64,000 nucleotides of DNA from Rotaria socialis (taxonomy: Eukaryota; Rotifera; Eurotatoria; Philodinida; Philodinidae): the NCBI GenBank assembly GCA_905331475.1, contig CAJNYU010002723.1:149281-213280 (forward strand), written 5' to 3'. Shown here in pieces: positions 46,470 to 58,822 of this stretch. The notes below the pieces were generated by a model. It saw only the letters and a program-made list of their open reading frames with translations. It did not search any database and was not told the DNA's origin. The translations under genes were made by a program, and so were the position numbers. Positions within the stretch are counted from its first letter, which is position 1. Every line of letters starts with the position of its first letter.

Positions 46470-49400
46470 ATGAAAATGATTATTCAATGGATATTTCTTT
46501 TATTAGTACTATGGATAGTACCGAGCACTAGTCTTATTTGTTATGATTGTTGGTGTTTACCTTCTGATATATCTACTTGTAATTGTCTTAGCACAACTGA
46601 TGTTGGAGAAGGTTCATTTTGTACGATCGTTGAAAATTTCCATTCATCAGAGCCATACGTAGAATTAGCCCATAATTCTGAGAGTTTTTTATACACTGGA
46701 ATAAAAGATCCTTATTATATTCAAGTCGATGAAGCAATTTTTTATAATGAGACAACCAATAAATGGGAAATAAAAATAATAGAAATGACTTATGGATGTG
46801 ATTGGGATTACTGTAATGAATATTCATTGATTTCTATCTTGCCGAATTCACTTAAATTAGACATTGATGAAGAATGGCTTACAACAAATATTTTCGGTAC
46901 TGGGGTAGCTACTAGTTGTCACACATGCACAAATGAAACATGTGGCAATCAAACACAATCTATCGATTATGATCAATGTACGTTTACATCATGTGATAAT
47001 TCGACTACGGTGAGTATTTAGGTTGAAATGTTACATTTTAAAATAAAATAAAAAATCTTCATTTTTTTAGTGTTTAGTCTATAGTTTATGGCATAATATT
47101 GAAACAGATGAATCCTGCTATTATTCTGAATGTACACAATCATCACTGGTAGATGAATTTGATGACGACAGTGAAAAATATCAAGTTCTAATTCAAGCCG
47201 TTGTTTATTTATCACTAGATCGTTCAGATTTGGAAATTTGGCAATTAAGTATCAATTGTGGCGTTGATAATTGTAGTCGTTCAAGTATTTTTCAAGAAAT
47301 TAAAGCACAAATTAAAGATGATATGAGTAATTTAACATATTTTCCAATTGCTCGTCCTACAACCACACCACGACCATTAACAACAACGTCAACTTTACCG
47401 ATTCGTTCTCTTTCTTGTTATAATTGTTCATGTACTGGAACGACATGCCCTTGCACAACCTTTGAAATAAGTTCAGCAGATAATACCTATTGTTATCTTG
47501 AACGTAAATTTAAAGCACAAGATGTACATATTAATTTTGGACATATTAATATTAACTCAACATATGTTTATATTCGTGATTATCCTTTTGTATTAATTGA
47601 AGAATCAATTATTTACCAAGAAACAACAGGTCGATGGGATACTAGAATTGAATCTGTTATGTATGGATGTAATTGGAATTTATGTAACAAACCGGAACTT
47701 ATTCCTTATTTACCATCTACTTTTCTAATGCGTCTGCCTGAACTATGGTTAAATTCTAGTATACTAGGTACTGGGCAGCCAACACGTAACTGTCATATAT
47801 GTCCAAGTGGTCCCGTATGTAGCAATATTGGATTTATTAATGGTTCTCAATGTCCTATTTTACCATGCAATACCACTTGTCTTGTTTCTAGTAAATATAC
47901 AGATCCAGCAAGTATTGATCAATGCTATGACTCATATTGTGCTGCACCTGATCAGCCAGATTTTGAAATTGATAAACATCGTGTACAACTCAAAGGTATT
48001 TTATATTCTAGTCGTCCTACAAATGTTGAGTTATGGGAAACGGATCTCTATTGCCGAGCAGATGATTGTTCAAATCCAGAAACCTTTAAAGAACTTCGAG
48101 AAAATCTTATTGTTCAACCAGGTGATATAACAGCTATATTTAATCAAACAGCTGAACCACCAACATTTCGATGTTTTGATTGCTTTTGTGAAGGAGAAGT
48201 TAATTGTGAATGTAATACTGTTTCATCGGTGATGGATGATCCTACCTATTGTACAATAACGCGTACTTATGATGGTGAAAATGTTTATATCTATTTTAGT
48301 CATCTTGAAACTGATTCATCGTATTTAAATATTCGTGATTTTCCATATATCCTTGTTTCAGAATCAATTATATATAATAATGAAACTGGTAAATGGTTGA
48401 CTAGAACCAATGAAGTTGTATACGGATGTGATTGGGATTATTGTAATAGACCAGCACTTCTTCCATTATTACCATCCAGTTTGCAAATGACTCTTCCAGA
48501 ATCATGGTTAAACTCAAGTATATTAGGTACTGGAGAATCAACATTTTCTTGTCATGAATGTGCTAATGCTTCAATATGTAGTTTAAATCAAACAATCGAT
48601 GGCGATTCGTGTCCTGTCCAACCTTGTACTACCACGTGTCGCGTTTCCAATACATATAATAATCTAATAGATAATCAACAATGTTATCAATCATATTGTG
48701 TGTCGGAGAATTCTGAGAAATTGACCTATGATAGCAATCTTGTAAAAATCGAAGGTATTCTATATGCAAATCAACCAACACATGCTGAACTATGGGAAGT
48801 AAATATTTATTGTCAGGTTGATAATTGTTCACGTCCAGATATTTTTCAAGAGATTAAACAAGACCTTATTGTCAATCTAGGTAATATTACAGAAATATTT
48901 AATCAAGCAAATATAGGCGAACCTGGTCAACTACATTGTTACGAATGCTATTGTGTGAATGATCCGATTTGTGATTGCAATAAAACTGTTCCCCTACGTG
49001 ATAATTTAACTTTCTGTACGATTATTCGTCTATACGATGGACAAGACTTCTACACTTTTTTAGAACATATCGATCGAAACTCAACTCATATTTATATACG
49101 TGAATTTCCCTTTCTACTTGTCGATGAATCAATTCTATATAATGAAGCTAATGGACGATGGAACACAAAGTCGGATGCAATTATTTATGGATGTAATACA
49201 GACTTCTGTAATGATCCTCGTCTTGTGCCTAAACTGCCAGTCAGTTTTCAAATGCGTCTCTCAGAATCATGGCTTAACGACAGTGTTTTAGGTACTGGTC
49301 AACCAGTACGTGATTGCCATGAATGTCCAGAAGCTCCTCAATGTGGCACAGGGGAGTTTCTTGATAGTAGTCGATGCCCAATTAAATCATGCAATACGAC

Positions 49401-51639
49401 TTGTCGTGTTTCCGATACATATGATGATCCAGAGAAGGATGAATTATGTTATCAATCATTTTGTGTTTCACCTGATTCAGAGTTTTTCGAAATGGGCCCA
49501 CATCGAGTTGAAATCGAAGGAATTTTATACGGCAACCGTCCCAATGCTCAAGTCGAACTATGGGAAGTTGATATTTTTTGCCGTGCCGATGATTGCTCTC
49601 GACCAGAAATATTTAAAGAATTACAAGCAGGACTTGTACTAAACACCGGTGATCTTTCAGCATTCTTCAATATAACAACTTTACCAACAATAACAACTAC
49701 ACTTGCACCACCTACTCAAACTGCAACTGTTCCACCTACTCAACCGAGAATTACATGTTATGATTGTGCGTGTTATGATAATCCTGATTGTTCATGCAAC
49801 ACAGTGAAACCAGCAGATGCAATGACAAGCTATTGTACAATTATACGTGTCAATTATGAAAATGGTCATTTTACAACTGATTTAGAACATATTGATAGAA
49901 ATTCAACTCGAGTTTATATTCGTAAATTTCCTTATGTTCTTGCAGAAGAATCAATACTTTACAATGAAACTACCAAAAGTTGGAGTACGCGTGCTAATAT
50001 TTTAGTCTATGGTTGCAATTGGAATTTATGCAATCATCCCAGCCTTGTTAAATTACTTCCTGATAGTTTCAAAATGACTCTAAACGATGAATGGTTGAAT
50101 ACAAATATTTTATACAATGGATCGAGCAGTCGCGATTGCCATCAATGTCCAGAAGCTCCTCAATGTGGTACAACGGAATTTCTCGATTCTAGTCGATGTC
50201 CAGTTAAACCATGCAATACAACTTGTATTGTTTCCGATACATTTGATGATCCCGAACAAGATAAACTATGTTATCAATCTTATTGTGCTTCAGCTGATTC
50301 AGATCCAGAAGAAAATCAACATCGTGTTGAACTTGAAGGGATTATCTACGGTGACCAACCTACAGTTGTAGAACTCTGGGAAATTGATTTATATTGTCGA
50401 GCAGATGATTGCTCACGACCTGAAATATTCAATGAAATTCGACAAAATTTAACAATAGACGCAACTAATATTACTCTTCTTTTCGATAACTCATCTCGAC
50501 CTATCATCGAACCTGAACTTATTTGTTATGATTGTTTTTGTTATGATGATCCCGTTTGTGAATGTGAAACATTCACTGTATATAGTGCTAAATCAACTTA
50601 TTGCACAATTATACGTGACAGTTTCGGTGAAGACTATGCTGTCGTTTTAGAGCATATAAATCGAAACTCAACTCGTGTCTATATATCTGAATTTCCATAC
50701 TTACTTGTCGAAGAATCGATTATTTACAACGAAACAACTAAAATATGGAGTACAATAAATAATGTTGCCGTTTTTGGATGTAATTGGGATTATTGTAATA
50801 ATCCTAGTCTTATTTCTCATCTGCCAGACAGTTTTCAAATGCGTCTACCAGATGCATGGTTAAATACCAATGTTTTAGGTGCTGGTCAACCAGTACGCGA
50901 TTGTCATGAATGTCCAGAAGCTCCTCAATGTGGCACAAGTGAATTTATTGATGCTGGTCGATGTCCGGTTAAAGCATGCAATACGACTTGTGTTGTTTCC
51001 GATACATATGATGATCCAGAGAAGGATGAATTATGTTATCAATCATTTTGTGCTCCACCTGATTCAGAATTCTTCGAAATAGATCCTCATCGAGTTGAAA
51101 TGGAAGGTGTTATATATGGCAGTCGTCCTAGAAATGTTGAATTATGGGAAGTTGATATCTTTTGCCGTGGTGATGATTGTTCTCGACCTGAACTATTTAA
51201 AGAGGTGAATATTTCAGAAAAGAAACAGAAATTTTGAAATGCATAAAATTTTCAAACCTTTTTGTTTTAGATTAGAGAACAATTCTGTGTAAAACTAGGT
51301 GATTATACTGCCTTTTTTGGTAATGCATCAACAGGTGAATCTAGCAATGGTACAAATATATGCTCAACAATTACAACCTCTACAGTTACTACTACACCAT
51401 CCAGAACTGTAACATCGACCACTACTACATCCAGACCTGCAACATCGATCACTACTACATCCAGAATTACAACACCGACAGCTCCAGTATCAACGACATC
51501 TACGAACAGTTCGATTATCACAACTAAAGCTACAACTGTATCTGAGCAAATAACGACTACGTCAAGCGCGTCAACCTCTGCACAACATACTGTTGTGACC
51601 CTATTTTTCATGTTCATTTCACTTATCAGTTTTTATTGA
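46470..51639 (+). CDS. LU-repeat surface protein B: six tandem Cys-rich double units, GPI-type end
   Basis: Exons 46470-47009, 47071-51204 (4134 bp) and 51271-51639; 1680 residues. Same layout as gene A: signal peptide (MIIQWIFLLLVLWIVPSTS), then six units. The first half of unit 1 is in exon 1 and the rest plus units 2-6 are in the giant exon 2. Unit starts are near nucleotides 46532, 47415, 48169, 48937, 49756 and 50521. Conserved positions include YGC.W..CN, LPxSFQMRLPExWLN, DCHECPEAPQCG, CNTTC, ELCYQSFC and CRADDCSRPE. Half A of unit 4 reads GCNTDFCND, losing the usual Trp. Thr/Pro linkers lie after units 1 and 4. Exon 3 is a mucin-like Thr/Ser stretch of about 90 residues ending in a hydrophobic GPI-type tail (VVTLFFMFISLISFY). 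Tandem paralogue of gene A; inferred adhesion or recognition molecule. Confidence 0.87.
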
Positions 51640-52865
51640 ACGTGACATAGAAAAGGACTACGTTTTATGAAGAATAAAATAAACGCCTTTTCTAATTTCT
51701 AAATTAAGTGATACATTCTTTTTTAATATAACGAAATGTTGATGAAATCTTTTTTTTTTCTTTAAAACAATATAAAACTAGATGAAAAACATCTTATTAA
51801 TATCTTGACATATGAAGAAAAAACAAGAAATCAAAAGAATTTGTACATAGACATAGATATAAAAAGTTTTCTAAATTAACTAGTCAAAAATAAATTATCA
51901 ATCTTGTTTTATATTTCTATCGGCTTTACGAATAAATAAGCGTGAAAATCAGTAAGCTATCAACTTCAACATTATGAACATGACCGCAACTTTACGTACC
52001 TTCGCAGTGCTCTAAAAAAAAATAGTTCTTCTTCTTCTTCAGAAAATCAGACCAAACATAAGAACCGACATTATAAAAAAAACATATTTTTAACTAAGTT
52101 CAAAGAAATTTACAACTAAAACTGTTTTTTATCAATGATTTTTAGTTTATTCAAAAACTTTCTTTTTCTTTTTGTTACTAAAAAATCAAACTCAAAATAT
52201 ATGGGATACTATGTGGTTTGAATGGCTATTGTCAGTTTTCTGTCGTCCATTTGCCTTTGAATATAGCATATATTTTTCCCGGTTTCCTACATGTCACAAT
52301 CATTTAATTGCGGTATATCTATGTGCATATTTACAACTTTGTAACTAATAAAAATTTAATCTTTATTTTTTATCTTGGATTTCTTTATTATTTTACAACT
52401 ATATTTATTATGTTGTTCGCTTTTCTTAAGTATTCAAGATGGATTGTAAATTCAATCAGTTACTAATTTGTGAAAAGAAAAACAAGTAGCCTATAAGATA
52501 ATGATGAAGCATTGATGATTACGGCATAATCTGTTGTACAGTTTAGAATATATATATATATATTTGATAAAAATACAATAGAAACTGGGGAAAAAATTCG
52601 TATTGTTAACAGAAGACAATAATTAATTAGTATGATGAAGGAGTATTGGAAAAAATCTCGATTTCTTTCTAATAAATATTTTATTAAAGATATAAAAATG
52701 CATGATATTATAGAATTGTTATCAAGAAGAGATGACTCTATTCCTAGTTTCAGGATCTAAACGCTTCATTGTATTTCCTATCGCTTATTTTTCTTTTTCT
52801 GTCCTGTACATATGCAATATTTGATCTTTTTGTTTTGAAAAGAAACAATAGAAAGTAATATATAT
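51640..52865. other. Intergenic, nothing recognised
   Basis: 3' flank of LU-repeat gene B (AATAAA near 51675) and AT-rich spacer. No supported frame. Confidence 0.4.
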
Positions 52866-53387
52866 GTCGTAGGCCAATCTAAAATTCAGGCCAATCCTAA
52901 ATTGGCCTATGTCTAACTAAAATTTGAGTTTCGACTAGTTCAATCTAGAATTGACGTTTGGCCTAGCTTTTTTCTAGGCCAATCTCAGATTTGATGCAAT
53001 TCTATTCAGTAATATATAAATAAATTTTTAGATAGACGTTGGATTTAAGCAATTTTTGGAAATCATATTCATACGATGCCAATTTGCTTTGCACAATAGT
53101 TTTTGGAAAGATTAAAGTAAAATTTTAGGAGTTATCAATAAATTTCTGCAGGAGAACAAGTTTTATGAAAAATGGTTAATAAGTCTTTGAGTCTAAATTT
53201 AGCCTCTTCGTGAATGTTTGTAATACATAAAACGATGTTATCTGAACATGATTTCAAAAAATTGCTCAAATTCAACGTCTATCTAAAAATTTATTTATAT
53301 ATTACTGAATAGAATTGCATCAACTCAAGATTGGACTAGTTCAAACTCAAATTTTAGTTTGGGCTGAATTTTAGATTGGCCTACGAC
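52866..53387. repeat. Palindromic element with GTCGTAGGCCAATCTAAAAT ends
   Basis: Left end GTCGTAGGCCAATCTAAAAT from 52866, right end its inverse, finishing at 53387. The arms match over about 170 bp, including a long block AT(A/T)TATTACTGAATAGAATTG near the centre side. TATATA tracts flank both ends, so the target duplication cannot be read. Tandem AGGCCAATC motifs lie near the left tip. No coding capacity. Confidence 0.7.
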
Positions 53388-53876
53388 GTATATATATATT
53401 GTTTTTTTTTGTTTTTGTTTTAAATAATGAAATTTAATTAGAAAAAGAACAAGAATAAATACTTCTTGGTAAAATTGATGATTGTTTGATAGCCTTATAC
53501 TAATATATATTCTCAAAAATTAATAGCAGCAGCAAAGAAGTTGCTTGAACACAAAAATATAAAATGGTATACATAAATAAAACATACACGAATACACGCA
53601 CAGAGAATGAAAGAGGATGATGATGATGATGATGATGATGATATCGATGATGATGATATCGATGATGATGATGATGATCGCTGACTATCTTCTTCTTGCT
53701 GTGCATTGTATTGAATAGAACGTGTTTGTGCATATAAAAGAAAAGAAAAGGGTTGATGATTGAGGAATAAACATGTATAGAAAGAAAAAAAAAGATAGGC
53801 AGGAAAAACACGACGAATAACAAACACTGATTCTTCTAATGTTTGTAAATTTTGAATTGAAATTATTCTAAATTTA
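53388..53876. other. 3' flank of the myosin light chain gene with (GAT)n microsatellite
   Basis: A (GAT)n tract interrupted by ATATC spans 53615-53678. The open frames across it are low-complexity artefacts. Confidence 0.6.
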
Positions 53877-54438
53877 TCATGTTGATTCATTTGGAAACGG
53901 ACCTTGAAGAAGAGCACGAACAAAAACATCATAATTAAACATGCCTTCGGCATCATCTTTTGTATTTGTTGAACGAAGAATTTCTTCAACAGCTTGTGGA
54001 TCAAGTTTTTCAGCCATAGCAACAAGTACTTGGGTAAGTTCAGCTAATGACATTAAACCGTTACTTTCTTTATCGAATAATTTTAAGCCCTCCATAAAAT
54101 CTTCATATGTACCAAAATTTTTGGGTGGCATTTTATAAAACTCTGAGTAGATTGGTAAAAATTCTTCAACTTTGATGGATTTTTCTCCTGTTTTCTTTGT
54201 TTGACCACGTTTTTCACATTCAGCTTGTGTTGCATATAAACCAAGCGAGCGAAGCATATCTCCAATATAGAATGCATCGACTTTTCCCTTTAATAAAATT
54301 ATTATTATTATTATTTATATAGAACTAATTGATTCGAATAATAATAATAATGTTAAAAAGTCTTACTTCATATTTCTTATCGAATACTTCAAAGACTTGT
54401 TTAGCTTCATCAACTTTATCACTGGGTAAATCGGCCAT
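53877..54438 (-). CDS. Myosin essential light chain (EF-hand, calmodulin superfamily)
   Basis: Exons 54367-54438 and 53877-54287, 160 residues, phase-0 junction, 79-nt ATA-rich intron. Essential light chains wrap the first IQ motif of the myosin II lever arm. The sequence starts MADLPSDKVDEAKQVFEVFDKKYEGKVDAFYIGDMLRSLG (split here for reading: MADLPSDKVDEAK, FEVFDKKYEGKVDAFYIGD, MLRSLGL), the first EF-hand with poor Ca ligands. KNFGTYEDFMEGLKLFDKES, GLMSLAELTQVLVAMAEKL, VEEILRSTNTKDD and GMFNYDVFVRALL complete the four-EF-hand plan. Length and motifs match invertebrate muscle MLC1/MYL1-type chains. Which muscle or non-muscle isoform cannot be told. Confidence 0.92.
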
Positions 54439-57400
54439 TGCTATTGCTGCTGCTTGGTTTGTTGTTCTTAGTGCGTCCGGGAGATGTTAAGATGTAAAAG
54501 AACGGCGACGACAGTAGTGATAAGTAGTAGTAGCAACAAAGGAAGAGAGAGAGAGAGAGAGACAGAGAAATACGAAGAAACGAGAACGATATCAATCCGT
54601 TTTGCTATTACTATCAGAAAAGACAGATAGTAGAAATAGGAAAAAAGCAGAGGTTATTTCTGTATTTATGTTATCCAATCGTCGCTTGTCTCCTCTCTAG
54701 AACTATTTTTTTCCTTTTGCGGTAATGGTACTAACGCTTGATGGTAATCATCTTTAACAACACGTTAGAAATAATCAATAAAGCTAAAGAAAGAAAAAGA
54801 ATAGATGAATTGGATTGTTAGACAAGATTAGAAAAAAATTTTCTTTGTAGCTTTCTGTTCTCTACAATTGAATAGATATATTTGGTTTAGAATATTTCTT
54901 TTATTAAGGAAAGAGATAAATTTCTTTTGTATTTCGCATTTTTATCTATTCATTTTTGTATAATATCCTTCTAGGCAATTTAGCTATTGTTGTTGTTGTT
55001 GTTGTTGTTGTTATTGTCGTTCTATTTGTCAACTTAAGTACAAAAACAAAAAAGCCTTGGCAGTATATTGTTGCCATCGCTGCTGTTTCTTGCTCTTTTA
55101 GCGACGACAGCTATATGCTGCTTGCTCGACAACCTTGGACTATACTGTGCGCATGATGATATCGTCTCTCTTGCAGAACGGAATACATATACATGTATAC
55201 CATTGCAAAATTGTCCAATTTGAGTTGTTGTTATTGTGATTTAAGATGGTACAAGAATGTAGAAAAAGTATATCTCAATTGGGACATCAAGTCCTATAAG
55301 GCTAACGTGTTCGAAAATGCCAATATTTTCTTATTGTATGCCTTTAACTTCAGACAAGTAAGATGAAACAATACGTGTTCAATTATGTACTTGAAAAGCA
55401 TCAGAGGGAATTTCCACTTCAATATGGCATCAACGAGCAAATCAAGAATGGCCGTATCAGTATGTATTTTAGTAAAAAGAAAAAACAGTTTGAAAATTGC
55501 AACTTAAGTTTTGAAAATATCTAAAATATTGACAAGAAATTATTTTTGTTTATGATTAATTATTGTTCAAAAATATTGGCAATGCTTTTAATATTTATTT
55601 GATGAATAAGATATGGCTGAAAATTATTTTAAAAACAATTAGTTCTAGCTGCCTCAGTCATAGAAAATAAACGAATAATAATCCATCAATCAAAATAAAA
55701 TTATTTATTTATATCAAATAATGATCTTCAAAATGGTTCCATTGCCTAAACAAACCTTGGGAAATACTACACGACATGATAAAAGAATATTTGAGTTGAA
55801 TACACTATGAGAAAATGAATACAAACTATTAAGGTTGCTTCTTACAAGTGAATATTTTTTCGCGAATGTATTTTATGTGCAAAAATATTAATGAGTGAAT
55901 GTAAATGAGTCTACTTTTTCATTATTTTCTATTGCATGACAATGAAGCTTTATTCAATCGGTCGATTGCACATCAGAAGTTTCAACTTTAGCATCCAAGT
56001 TTAATTCGTCTACAAGCAAATCATTTGAGTATCGAGAATTAACAAAACAAGCGATGCAATATTTCAAGAAAAAAAATGTGATAAGATAAATCTTGATTCA
56101 GTTTTGTGTATGGAAACAATGAAATCTGTATAATGGTAACGTTATCAAAATAGAAATATGTCATTATTAAAATGTCATCTAAAATATTAATTTGTTCTAT
56201 GCAGAAGAGCTAACAACATAGAATTTCGTAGAAGTTATTTTTTCAGTGGCAATAATACAGAGTCACAAAACATAAAGTAATATTGATGAATTGATGAAAC
56301 GTATTACTATCAATCAAATGCTACGTATATCGATAACATAAGAAACCAATTGATTCAACATATTCTTGGTTTGTTTCCTACTAGATATAATTATACTCGT
56401 GTCTTGAGAAGTAGAGAACCCTGGCGAATACTTATCGTTTCTATAAGCTTAAAAAATATGTTAAGCTCTTGTTCTTGTATATCTAAATATGTATTAATTT
56501 TCTAACGATAATAGTTATTATAATTTTCTATGATGTAATGAAATGCATAGAGAAATTTAAACATTATGTCAAGTTTTTAGATAACACAAATTCTATCTAA
56601 TATCTTCAGTTTTTGTTTTTGTTTTTTGTTTTTGATAAACATATCTGATTACGAGACATTGTCATGCAACTTTCTTTCACTAGACAATGTGCTAGGAAAT
56701 CGAATTTAATCGCATGATGTTTGAAGAGCGATAAAACCTTGGAGAAATTCGAGATGCCAACTATGAAATTCAATATAGACTATTTGATGAGTTGGATTAA
56801 TAATATATACATGGTTATCCGTATGAAAAATGAAATATAATAATTCATTTTTATAAATTTAGCGAAAAGATTTATGAAATTACTAAGTTAGAATTTCATA
56901 TTGTAGGAAAGGTAATAGCTACGTAGAATATTTATTAATAGAAACATAAAAGAATAGATTATAATTGGTCTTCGATATCTTTCCATCATATTCTTTGTTC
57001 CATGGATGACAAATACATTTCTATAATGAAACAAGAATATTATTAATAACAACATATATCTAGGGGTGTAGTCAAATTGTGTTGGAAGGTGATCGATAGT
57101 CAATACAATTGTTTTGTATTTTCTGTATTTTTGAAAAAAGTGTAACATTATCAACGTCTTTCAGCGAACTATTTGATCTAAGCGATAGTTCTCAACGAAA
57201 ATGTAACTTTAGGATGAATTTCTAAGATAACGTAACTCAAAATTAATTTAGGTTAGCCTGACACAAAAAGTCAATGCAATATGAGACTATTGATGCAAAT
57301 AATACTAATCTATGTAGCATAAGCTAAAAGTTATTTTGCAGACTAGAGGACAAAAACTTCTTATGTAGACTGATAGGATTAATTTACTTATCGAAGAATC

Positions 57401-57931
57401 ATAGTTAAAAAAAGCCGCTTTTTTTGGTGTGATAATCTGAATGACGAAGTTAAGAATCAAACTTTCTAACAGATTAATATCTTTTAATGTACCAGTATAT
57501 GAATGATTCACTCTAGAGCATTACTGAACGAAGTAATTAATGAATCATAGAGTTGAATTTTTTTGACAATCTCTATAAGAAAAATTAATAAACATGTCAT
57601 AGCGTATGACTTACTCGTTCGTTTCTAAAGTATTCTTGTTCAAACACATTGATATAGGTTTTTTAAATCCTTTGTCCTGCGCCTTCACAAAGATCGAATT
57701 AAATCAATGAATCAATAAAATAAAGTCAGCTAAAAATGAATGAATGTATAACCTATTTTTTTGATACTAAAATTTCCTTGCTCAGAAGTTTGATGAAAAC
57801 GTTTTTATGGAATAAAAAACAATCATAAAATCTTACTAGCAATAAAATACTGAAATTAGTTTCGCTGTCGCATTTTATTATTTTCCAGAAAAATTCTATT
57901 GGTGAGGCTTTTATCGCATATCATTCGAATT
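54439..57931. other. Gene-poor stretch with microsatellites
   Basis: Contains the light-chain gene promoter side with (AG)n at 54544-54567 and a (TTG)n tract at 54987-55013. The remainder is AT-rich with short motif-free frames only. Confidence 0.45.
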
Positions 57932-58822
57932 TTAGAATCGTCTTGGTATATTAAGAATGCGACGAACCGGTGCGATACGATTACGGGAAGTCAGTAAATT
58001 CATAGTAACTTGACGAATATCTCTGTCCAATAGAATTGTTCATACTTTTTCAACAGCTACCATTAAAGACATACTAACAATACTTGCTAAATATATTTTT
58101 TTTGCAACCAGTTAATATAAATATTATGCTTGAAATTTCGCCAAAGAAATAAATACACAACAATATCAGTATATCACGAAGTATTTCAAGATCACACTTT
58201 TCATTTTTGATCGATCTTACACGTGTTTCAGCACGGTTTGAAAGTTTGTTCACATGATAATAAATTGCAATATGTATTACACTGGTAGATGCAGTAGGAA
58301 GAAATAATTAGGAACGAATGTGTAGAGTACGCGATATTACTCCTGGTAAAGGAATAATTAAAACTATCAACCATTGAAAAGTGATGAGAATATAGTGTCT
58401 TTCAAATGTAATCAAAAGTCTATATATTTCGTTGAAAGAACAGAAATAAAAAAGACGTGATATTGCTTGAATTACAAAATGAACAAGTAATTGCAGATAT
58501 GGCGAAGTAAGAAAGGTAGCCATGCCATTGACAATTAATATCATTTGTTTCCCAAGGTAAGAAAAATGAGAAAAATTTAATTATATATTTGTATAATACA
58601 ATAAATCATCGATACAATGCGCGTATTACATACGTGTAAATGTCGAATTGTATGAAGACGACGTTTTGTTCTGCTTACTACTACTAAGATTTGAACAGCT
58701 TTGACTATATCAATCAAAAATAGAATTGCTGGAAGTGTGCAGACCACATAATAATCGGCGATAGCGTAGGAATCTTCAGCGTTTGTTTTGGTTAAATTCA
58801 AACTTTGAAATTGTGTGTTCAT
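57932..58822 (-). pseudogene. Rhodopsin-like GPCR pseudogene 1
   Basis: Intact start at 58822 (MNTQFQSLNLTKTNAED, glycosylated N-tail), TM1 (YVVCTLPAILFLIDIVKAV), then RRLHTIRHLHVCNT. The intron that follows in the neighbouring copy is here unspliceable by consensus: the donor reads GC and the acceptor GG. The next frame (58308-58544) carries TM3-TM4 (VHFVIQAISRLFYF, HYILITFQWLIVLIIPLPG) and stops after LHIRS. Downstream fragments of TM6-TM7 (DLEILRDILILLCIYFFG, then stops and shifts) run to a stop near 57932. TM5 is largely missing. Clearly decayed. Confidence 0.75.

Noticed and set aside
51303..51617. Minus-strand Val/Asp-rich frame
   Set aside because: Antisense of the Thr-rich exon 3 of LU-repeat gene B.
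53500..54025. His/Ser-rich minus-strand frames
   Set aside because: Translation of the (GAT)n microsatellite and light-chain 3' UTR.
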